NCBI RefSeq assembly: GCF_937875265.1
Contig: NZ_CALLXM010000195.1
Coordinates: 1 to 12,607 of the forward strand
Direction of reading: 5' to 3'
Origin: an uncultured Acetobacter sp.
Lineage (GTDB): Bacteria > Pseudomonadota > Alphaproteobacteria > Acetobacterales > Acetobacteraceae
DNA length: 12,607 nt
A model generated the notes under the pieces. The model was given only the letters and a program-made list of their open reading frames with translations. It made no database searches and was not told the origin of the DNA. Below, piece by piece: positions 7,789 to 12,607 of this stretch; the first letter of the stretch is position 1; each line of letters begins with the position of its first letter. The translations under genes and the position numbers were made by a program.

Positions 7789-7807
7789 TATATTGATAAT
7801 CATTAAT
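7789..7807. promoter_or_regulatory. Fur-box-like sequence upstream of the double-glycine peptide gene
   Basis: The 19-bp stretch matches 15 of 19 positions of the classic enterobacterial Fur consensus GATAATGATAATCATTATC, including an unbroken 12-base run TGATAATCATTA (7794-7805). It lies about 92 bp before the peptide ATG, just after the upstream terminator, where a promoter would be expected. The surroundings are AT-rich, which raises the chance of a random match. Alphaproteobacteria often use other iron regulators (RirA, Irr, Mur), so binding is an inference. Confidence 0.35.
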
Positions 7808-7825
7808 TGGAATGTTAAGGATTTT

Positions 7826-7872
7826 TAAGAATGAGGCAGAGCACATTCCTATCTCGTGCCTGAGCATTCTTA
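7826..7872 (+). promoter_or_regulatory. Long hairpin in the 5' leader of the peptide gene
   Basis: TAAGAATG (7826-7833) pairs perfectly with CATTCTTA (7865-7872). Directly inside, AGGCA (7834-7838) pairs with TGCCT (7857-7861), leaving only a 3-nt bulge GAG (7862-7864) on the 3' side. The loop can add GAG/CTC pairs. The 13-bp structure ends 12 nt before the Shine-Dalgarno and is followed by TTGTAATTTT, so it could act as an attenuator or stabilise the mRNA. A function is inferred from structure alone. Confidence 0.4.
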
Positions 7873-7884
7873 TTGTAATTTTAA

Positions 7885-7890
7885 AAGGAG
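7885..7890 (+). promoter_or_regulatory. Ribosome binding site of the double-glycine peptide gene
   Basis: AAGGAG lies 8 nt before ATG 7899. This strong site fixes the start at 7899, exactly at the first residue of a canonical double-glycine leader, and rules out the longer in-frame start at 7812, which has no such site. Confidence 0.8.
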
Positions 7891-7898
7891 TGAGTGCT

Positions 7899-8072
7899 AT
7901 GCGTGACCTGACATCTACAGAAATGGATAACGTTTCCGGCGGCACGTTCTGTCTTATTGCCGCGGCTGGACTGTCCGTGCTGGCTCTGGCGGCTTTCTTC
8001 ACGGCTATCAGCCCGGATGCCAACCACAACACCCAAGCTAACTCTGGAAAACCAGCTGGCGCAAAAAGCTGA
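7899..8072 (+). CDS. ColV-type microcin/bacteriocin precursor candidate (double-glycine leader peptide)
   Basis: A 57-aa secreted-peptide precursor. Residues 1-15, MRDLTSTEMDNVSGG, form a textbook double-glycine leader: conserved Leu4, Glu8, Met9 and Val12, then Gly14-Gly15. It is identical at 10 of 15 positions to the colicin V leader as I recall it (MRTLTLNELDSVSGG). Cleavage after Gly15 would release a 42-residue core. That core starts with a hydrophobic helix (about 17-37, Ala/Leu/Phe-rich, single Cys18) and ends in a polar Asn/Gly/Ser/Lys tail (DANHNTQANSGKPAGAKS). One cysteine means no internal disulfide. The matching export machinery, a HlyD protein and a C39-peptidase ABC exporter, begins 1.7 kb downstream on the same strand. 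No core homologue is recognised. Alternatives are a secreted signalling peptide or an orphan substrate. The start is fixed by AAGGAG at 8 nt. Antimicrobial activity is an inference. Confidence 0.75.
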   Translation: MRDLTSTEMDNVSGGTFCLIAAAGLSVLALAAFFTAISPDANHNTQANSGKPAGAKS

Positions 8073-8086
8073 TTTAAATTTTTGCA

Positions 8087-8119
8087 TCAGCCATGCTCTC
8101 CATTATTGAGCATGGCTGA
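8087..8119. terminator. Hairpin between convergent peptide and mannosyltransferase genes
   Basis: A perfect 12-bp inverted repeat, TCAGCCATGCTC (8087-8098) and GAGCATGGCTGA (8108-8119), has a 9-nt loop. It lies 15 nt after the peptide stop and 31 nt from the 3' end of the convergent gene. Neither strand shows a proper U-run after the stem, so it may terminate poorly, need Rho, or mainly protect mRNA 3' ends. Confidence 0.5.
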
Positions 8120-8149
8120 GTATTATGGATACGTGTTAGTTTTCTTAAC

Positions 8150-9277
8150 TTACATTACCCATCCGCTTTGTTTGAACCAGAGAATGGTTGTTAGAATATG
8201 AAGGAAGAGCATAGCGCCTAAAAAACCATAGCTTCTTTTTTTTGATCCTGTCGCTGCAGTCACTGCAAGATATTGAATGACAAGCGGGTTACCAAAAAAA
8301 TATCGCTCAAAAGACTCTACACCCGTAGAAAGCGCCACAAATGCCGTTACTCCGGCCAAAAAAGCATTCAAAGCCCATTTTTTTGAGGCCATTTTCCATA
8401 AAATGAAAAAAGATACAATTGCAAATAGTGCGTATTTTATAAAATGCTTTTGTGTAAATGCTTTAACAACATTATAAAGAAAAAAGCCAAATTTTCTATG
8501 CCATGCAGCTTCGATATGCACAAAGGCAAGCCCGTCCCCGACAAGGTTGTGCAAAAATAACATATAAGAAAATAAGCCCAAACAGCCTCCAGCTATCAGA
8601 ACCATCCCCCCTATAATCGGTGTTTGATCTCTTCTGATGTCCTTCCAGGATATCTCTTCCTGCAACACATACCAAAGAGCCAGACAGCAGGTCATCATGA
8701 AGCCGGTAGGACGGGCCAGGGACATTAGTGTACAGCCTATGGCCGCCAGATAGATTTTTTTCTGCCGCAACATGCATATTGCAGCCATCATGGTCACGCC
8801 GTATATGCCTTCAGAATATTGGGCAAAGTACCAAATATTCAGTGGGTATAGTAAAAAAAATAGCAGTAAGAAATTTCTCTCGACTTTAATTTTTCGAATT
8901 TCAAGATCTTTGATGCACAAACAAATAAGGACGGGCCAGAAGCTTAGATTAATGATCAAACCCGTTTTTTGGGTAGAGATATGCGTGATCAGACTAATCG
9001 ATCTCATTAACTCCGGATAGAGAGGGAAAAAAGCCCAGTTTGCCTGCCCTTTCTGAAACAAGGGAAATGTCTTTGGTTGAAGAGCATAGCCAGTGTTAGC
9101 TATCTCCTGATACCAGGAACAATCCCATTTGCACGATGCTGCAAAGATGCCTCCATAAGGGATGGCCGCAATATAAATCACACTGTAAAAAAATATGCAC
9201 ATTATTAATAAAATATAAATGAATTTTGAATGAGTTAGTTTTTTTAATTTCATTCTGAATTTCACATTTTTATTCAT
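8150..9277 (-). CDS. PIG-V-like mannosyltransferase family membrane protein
   Basis: A 375-aa polytopic inner-membrane protein with about eight to ten hydrophobic segments, the first at about 19-39. It looks like a GT-C fold glycosyltransferase of the PIG-V type, which uses polyprenyl-phosphate sugars on the outer face of the membrane. Family blocks are the first-loop acidic motif KWDCSWYQEIANTGY (50-64), NWAFFPLYPELMR (80-92), YFAQYSEGIYG (151-161) and SLARPTGF (187-194). The role could be surface glycan or lipid decoration; the acceptor is unknown. Base composition is clearly AT-rich compared with htpG or argC, with AAA/TTT/ATA codons frequent, suggesting acquired DNA. No good Shine-Dalgarno precedes the ATG at 9277; an in-frame ATG lies at 9253. 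It separates the peptide gene from the exporter genes on the opposite strand. Whether it belongs to the peptide system, for example as protection of the envelope, is open. Confidence 0.75.
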   Translation of the reverse strand: MNKNVKFRMKLKKLTHSKFIYILLIMCIFFYSVIYIAAIPYGGIFAASCKWDCSWYQEIANTGYALQPKTFPLFQKGQANWAFFPLYPELMRSISLITHISTQKTGLIINLSFWPVLICLCIKDLEIRKIKVERNFLLLFFLLYPLNIWYFAQYSEGIYGVTMMAAICMLRQKKIYLAAIGCTLMSLARPTGFMMTCCLALWYVLQEEISWKDIRRDQTPIIGGMVLIAGGCLGLFSYMLFLHNLVGDGLAFVHIEAAWHRKFGFFLYNVVKAFTQKHFIKYALFAIVSFFILWKMASKKWALNAFLAGVTAFVALSTGVESFERYFFGNPLVIQYLAVTAATGSKKRSYGFLGAMLFLHILTTILWFKQSGWVM

Positions 9278-9688
9278 TTATATTCGAAATTATTATATAT
9301 CATTTTTATTTTCTCTCTTTATTTAGAAATTTATTATGAAAACCCGCTGAAACCACAAAAGAATTATTTTGTTTTTCCATGAAAATATTCATATTTTTTC
9401 CTTGAAGAAAAATGGTCATCCAGCATGCATGTCTCTCCTGAATGAGACATTTCAGATTCGTCCAAGAGGATTTATGCCAAACTAAGCAATAAGAAATGTT
9501 TATAAAATTAACGAGATATTATTGATATTATATTGAAATTTAACTTTTTAGATTGAGTTTATAAAATATAAATTTCTCATAAAATTGATTTTTTAATTTT
9601 TTTGAAATCTTCTCTGGCGATATTCAGCAAACATACCTAGAACATTACCGGTTTGTTAGTTTTGAATTATCTCTGGAGCTTTTCTCCC
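9278..9688. other. Very AT-rich intergenic region upstream of the exporter unit
   Basis: About 410 bp without a supportable gene, between the 5' end of the minus-strand mannosyltransferase and the small ORF at 9689. It is strikingly AT-rich, with long T and A runs around 9490-9610, in contrast to the GC-rich flanks. Only ORFs up to 18 codons occur and they lack ribosome sites. It must contain divergent promoters for both sides; a TATAAT (9292-9297, minus strand) is present but has no good -35 partner. One clear inverted repeat lies at 9429-9450. The composition resembles that of regions bound by H-NS-like silencers or recently acquired DNA. Confidence 0.6.
9429..9450. repeat. Inverted repeat in the AT-rich region
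   Basis: A perfect 7-bp inverted repeat ATGTCTC (9429-9435) / GAGACAT (9444-9450) has an 8-bp spacer TCCTGAAT. It is the most GC-containing element in the AT-rich stretch. The arm-to-arm centre distance of about 15 bp, roughly one and a half helical turns, is compatible with an operator, but no U-run follows, so it is not a terminator. No regulator is known for it. Confidence 0.35.
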
Positions 9689-9793
9689 ATGCCCCCGAAC
9701 AAAGCAGGGTGTATTTATGCCATGCATCCGAAGCATATGCTTTGCTCTTATGGTGCTTTAGTCTTTACAGGCCCTGAGTCTCCCCACGCATGA
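9689..9793 (+). CDS. 34-aa small ORF overlapping the HlyD start (ATGA)
   Basis: A short open frame beginning MPPNKAGCIYAMHPK and ending GPESPHA. Its TGA (9791-9793) overlaps the ATG of the membrane fusion gene (9790) in the classic ATGA arrangement. GGAG (9675-9678) lies 10 nt before its ATG, whereas the fusion gene itself has no clear ribosome site. Translation of this ORF may therefore deliver ribosomes to the exporter by coupling. The peptide has two cysteines, no double-glycine leader and no obvious membrane segment; it matches nothing I recognise. It may be a leader peptide, a tiny accessory protein, or a chance frame. Confidence 0.35.
   Translation: MPPNKAGCIYAMHPKHMLCSYGALVFTGPESPHA
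9731..9742. repeat. 12-bp perfect palindrome before the exporter genes
   Basis: AAGCATATGCTT is a perfect palindrome 48 bp upstream of the HlyD gene start, inside the small ORF. It could be a dimeric regulator site, but a 12-bp palindrome also arises by chance and no matching regulator is present. Confidence 0.25.
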
Positions 9794-11103
9794 GTTCTGA
9801 TCTATTCAGGCCAGAAGCTCTTGCCTCCCGGCGCCAGTCATGGCTGGGGCAGGTTCAGGCCTCCCAGCCCCTGTCCATCCGCATTGCTGCGTGGTTCACA
9901 CTCGCCCTCGTGGCGCTGTCCATTCTCTACATAATTTTTGGGGTTTATACGCGCCGCGTACATGCCACAGGGCTCATGATGCCCCCTTCCGGGCTGATTA
10001 CAGTCAATGCCAGTGCGGCAGGCATTGTTATGAAGCAGCATGCGGAAGAAGGCATGCGAGTCAAAAAAGGGGACACCCTGTTTGTGATTGATCTGGAAGC
10101 CACATCAGCTTCCGGACCAACACAGGGGCATGTTCTGGCTGAACTGATGAACCAACGTTCCTTGTTTGAAAAACAGAAGACTATTCGCTCGGCTGACGCA
10201 CCTGTTGAAAAACAATCCATGGTGACGCAAATCCGCTATTTGCAACAACAGCATGAGCATATCGGTCACCAGCTGGAAAATGATGCTCGTGTACTGCCTG
10301 TTGTGGAAAGTGCTGTACGCCGCATGCAGAGCGCAGAAACTGCCCACCTTGTGACTGAAACACAGTTCCAGAGTCAGCTATACACTTATGCACAGCTGCT
10401 CAGCAGCCATGCTCAGTTTTTACAAAGCTACACTGATACAGAAGGAAAAATTGCAGACCTGACATCCAAGCTTATCCGGTATGACAGCCAGCTTTCACAT
10501 GACCTGAATGATCTGGACCGCCAGATTGCCCAGATTGATCAGCAGATTGCGGAAGGGGAAGGCCACCGAACCAACGTCATTCAAGCTCCTGATGATGGCG
10601 TTTTAACTGCTATCCGCGCCAACCCCGGCCAGCAGGTTTCCGCTGGCACCCCCCTTCTGACCCTTCTGCCCACAGGCCATACACTAGAAGCGGAACTCTA
10701 TGTCTCCAGTGCGTCCATCGGGTTTATTCATGAAGGTGAACCGGTTTTACTGCGCTATGCCGCCTTCCCATATCAGCGGTTTGGCCTCTCCCGTGGCCGT
10801 GTAAGCGAAATTACCCGCGCGCCCGTTACCGCAACAGACACCAACTCTACCGGGCAACACGCAGCTCCGACCACAAAAGATAAAACACAGTCTCAAGCTC
10901 CCAGTCAGGACGTGTATCGCATCCGTGTGCTGCCGGATGCCCAGTATATCGAGGCCTATGGGCAGCGCAAAAACCTTGAAGCCGGCATGGAAGTGGAAGC
11001 GGATATCGCTATTGATTCCCGCCGGCTTTACCGGTGGATTTTCGATCCTGTCATCAGCATGAGGGACAGTATTTACGCCGTGAGCGGGGGGTTGGTAAAA
11101 TGA
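9790..11103 (+). CDS. HlyD/CvaA-type membrane fusion protein of the peptide exporter
   Basis: A periplasmic adaptor subunit of a type I secretion system, bridging an inner-membrane ABC exporter and an outer-membrane TolC-type channel. The 437-aa protein has a short cytoplasmic N-terminus, one membrane helix (about 31-52) and a first half lipoyl domain (about 65-105, VKKGDTLFVIDLEA). A long coiled-coil hairpin follows (about 115-258, Gln/Leu/Glu-rich). The second half lipoyl domain, NVIQAPDDGVLTAIRANPGQQVSAG (about 262-286), leads into a beta-barrel domain. A Thr/Ser/Gln-rich insert at about 346-373 is unusual. The layout matches CvaA-like partners of C39 exporters. The start at 9790 overlaps a small ORF stop (ATGA), and its own stop overlaps the exporter ATG at 11100, so translation is coupled on both sides. 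Confidence 0.9.
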   Translation: MSSDLFRPEALASRRQSWLGQVQASQPLSIRIAAWFTLALVALSILYIIFGVYTRRVHATGLMMPPSGLITVNASAAGIVMKQHAEEGMRVKKGDTLFVIDLEATSASGPTQGHVLAELMNQRSLFEKQKTIRSADAPVEKQSMVTQIRYLQQQHEHIGHQLENDARVLPVVESAVRRMQSAETAHLVTETQFQSQLYTYAQLLSSHAQFLQSYTDTEGKIADLTSKLIRYDSQLSHDLNDLDRQIAQIDQQIAEGEGHRTNVIQAPDDGVLTAIRANPGQQVSAGTPLLTLLPTGHTLEAELYVSSASIGFIHEGEPVLLRYAAFPYQRFGLSRGRVSEITRAPVTATDTNSTGQHAAPTTKDKTQSQAPSQDVYRIRVLPDAQYIEAYGQRKNLEAGMEVEADIAIDSRRLYRWIFDPVISMRDSIYAVSGGLVK

Positions 11104-12607
11104 ACCTTGGCCTTAAACAACTGGAATTTGGCTGGGGGTCTCGTACACCGGTCATCCTGCAGGTCGAAGCCGCGGAATGTGGACTGGCCTGTCTGGCCAT
11201 GATCATGGGCCATTATGGCAACCAGATTGATCTCGCCACATTGCGTCGTCGGTATTCCGTCTCTGTCAAAGGGGTTTCCCTACGCGATCTGGTAACGACA
11301 GCGGATAAGGTCGGCCTTTCCACCCGCGCCGTGCGGCTGGATATGGATGATCTGCAAAACCTGCGTCTGCCCTGCGTGTTGCACTGGAGCATGAACCATT
11401 TTGTGGTTCTGACAAAAGTGACGCCCAACAAGGTAGTTATTCATGACCCTGCAGTTGGTAAACGCACCCTGAGCATGGGTGAAGTCTCCCGTGAATTTAC
11501 CGGCATTGCGCTGGAAGCCGTTCCTAACGAGAGCTTTCAAAAACAGGATGACCGTGAAACCCTGCGTCTGCGGGACCTGTTCCGCCATGTCGCCGGTTTG
11601 CGCCCTGCCCTTATGGTGCTGTTCGCTCTCTCACTTGGCCTGGAAGTTATCGCGCTGATCATGCCGATGATTTCTCAGGTAGTGATTGATGAAGTGATTG
11701 TCACCGCCGACCACGAACTGATGATCACCATTGCCTTCGGTCTTGCCCTGCTACTGCTGTTACAGATGCTCATAGGCTCTGTGCGCCAGTGGGCCGTGCT
11801 TATTCTGGGCACTCGTGTAGGGCTGGAATGGAATACCAGCCTGTTTGACCATCTTTCCCGTCTGCCGCTGGACTATTTCTCAAAGCGGCATGTGGGCGAC
11901 GTGCTGTCCCGCTTCAATGCCCTCGGCACCATTCAGAAAACCATCACCACAGATATGGTGCAGACCCTTATGGACGGGCTGATGGCCATTGGTATGGCAG
12001 TCATGCTGTTTATCTATGGCGGCTGGCTGGGCATGATCGCCATGATTGCCACCGGGCTGGATATCATGCTGCGCCTGATTACCTACCGTGTTTATCGGGA
12101 GGCCTCGGAAGAACAGATTGTTATTGATGCCCGCCAGCAAAGCCATTTTATTGAGACACTCCGAGGCATGGCCAGTGTCAAACTTCTGGGCCTGCGGGAG
12201 AGGCGGCGCACAACGTGGCTGAACCTGATTGTTGACAGCATCAACATCCGCCTGCGCCTGCAACGCTACGATCTGATTTACGGACGGCTGGGCGACCTGA
12301 TTTTTGGGGCTGACCGTCTGATCATGATGGTGCTGGGGGCTAACGCCGTGATGCGCGGCGATATGAGTGTGGGGATGCTGGTTGCCTTCCTGTCTTACAA
12401 GGACCAGTTTGCTGGCCGCATTGGCAGCCTGATTAGCAGTGGTTTCCAGCTCCGTATGCTCAATGTGCAGACAGACCGCCTGTCCGATATCGTCATGACG
12501 GACCCGGAACCCTCAGCAAAAGGGATTATTCCCATTCCCCTGCGGTCCGATGGTGTGCAGCAGGCGGCCAACCTGAGCTGTATCAATATTTCAGCCCGCT
12601 ATGGCAC
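11100..12607 (+). CDS. CvaB-type peptidase-containing ABC exporter (C39), partial
   Basis: A bacteriocin-type ABC transporter that cleaves double-glycine leaders and exports the core peptide. 502 codons are visible and the gene runs off the window. The N-terminal C39 peptidase (about 16-140) is intact. VILQVEAAECGLACL provides oxyanion Gln21 and catalytic Cys27, LHWSMNHFVVL provides His100, and IHDPAVG provides Asp116. An exporter-type transmembrane domain follows (about 168-445), with clear helices near 168-195, 206-226 and 290-325. The nucleotide-binding domain is just starting (NLSCINISARYG) and its Walker motifs lie beyond the end. The TALQ-free, CvaB-like pattern (LPCVLHW, REFTGIALE) is distinct from HlyB, whose peptidase-like domain lacks the Cys. 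The ATG overlaps the fusion-protein stop (ATGA, 11100-11103). The expected substrate is the 57-aa precursor at 7899. Confidence 0.93.
   Translation, partial: MNLGLKQLEFGWGSRTPVILQVEAAECGLACLAMIMGHYGNQIDLATLRRRYSVSVKGVSLRDLVTTADKVGLSTRAVRLDMDDLQNLRLPCVLHWSMNHFVVLTKVTPNKVVIHDPAVGKRTLSMGEVSREFTGIALEAVPNESFQKQDDRETLRLRDLFRHVAGLRPALMVLFALSLGLEVIALIMPMISQVVIDEVIVTADHELMITIAFGLALLLLLQMLIGSVRQWAVLILGTRVGLEWNTSLFDHLSRLPLDYFSKRHVGDVLSRFNALGTIQKTITTDMVQTLMDGLMAIGMAVMLFIYGGWLGMIAMIATGLDIMLRLITYRVYREASEEQIVIDARQQSHFIETLRGMASVKLLGLRERRRTTWLNLIVDSINIRLRLQRYDLIYGRLGDLIFGADRLIMMVLGANAVMRGDMSVGMLVAFLSYKDQFAGRIGSLISSGFQLRMLNVQTDRLSDIVMTDPEPSAKGIIPIPLRSDGVQQAANLSCINISARYG

Noticed and set aside
7812..7898. Longer start for the double-glycine peptide at ATG 7812
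   Set aside because: It would place a hydrophobic extension before the leader and runs through the leader hairpin; the AAGGAG at 7885-7890 fixes the start at 7899.
9429..9485. 18-codon frame (MSLLNETFQIRPRGFMPN) in the AT-rich gap
   Set aside because: No Shine-Dalgarno, no double-glycine motif, and its first codons coincide with the inverted repeat; not distinguishable from chance.
9490..9610. Possible second Fur-like or AT-rich repeat elements (for example GAAATTTA/TAAATTTC at 9535-9576)
   Set aside because: Expected by chance in DNA this AT-rich; matches to the Fur consensus are poor.
1..12607. CRISPR array, insertion sequence, rRNA or prophage genes
   Set aside because: No regularly spaced repeats, transposase, integrase or rRNA sequence was seen on either strand.

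Overview
The window looks like chromosome from an acetic acid bacterium (Alphaproteobacteria, Acetobacteraceae, most likely Acetobacter or a close relative). This is judged from the moderately GC-rich coding style, the short-form ArgC, and the overall protein style of HtpG, MazG and the N-formylglutamate amidohydrolase-like enzyme. The genus is an inference and was not checked by search.

The left two thirds (1-7760) is ordinary core material. It starts with a tRNA-Val(GAC) on the minus strand and its promoter, followed by an N-formylglutamate amidohydrolase family gene with its own terminator. A convergent family-2 glycosyltransferase follows, then a small DUF333 lipoprotein. Next come the chaperone htpG and the house-cleaning NTP pyrophosphohydrolase mazG, which converge on a strong terminator. 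argC and a short-chain dehydrogenase then form a probable two-gene unit closed by a terminator.

The right third (about 7760-12607) is accessory and is the interesting part. It holds a 57-aa peptide gene whose first 15 residues are a double-glycine leader close to the colicin V leader. Its 5' region carries a Fur-box-like sequence, a long hairpin and a strong ribosome binding site. An AT-rich, minus-strand multi-membrane mannosyltransferase (PIG-V type) and about 0.4 kb of very AT-rich intergenic DNA come next. After that is a tightly overlapping unit: a 34-aa small ORF, a HlyD/CvaA-type membrane fusion protein, and a CvaB-type ABC exporter. The exporter has an intact N-terminal C39 peptidase (Cys27, His100, Asp116) and is cut by the window end.

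The proposed working model is this. The C39 domain cleaves the peptide after Gly-Gly, the ABC and HlyD proteins export a 42-residue hydrophobic core peptide through the envelope with an outer-membrane TolC-type channel not seen here, and expression may respond to iron. This would be a ColV-type (class II) microcin system in an acetic acid bacterium. Neither an immunity gene nor an outer-membrane component can be recognised inside the window.
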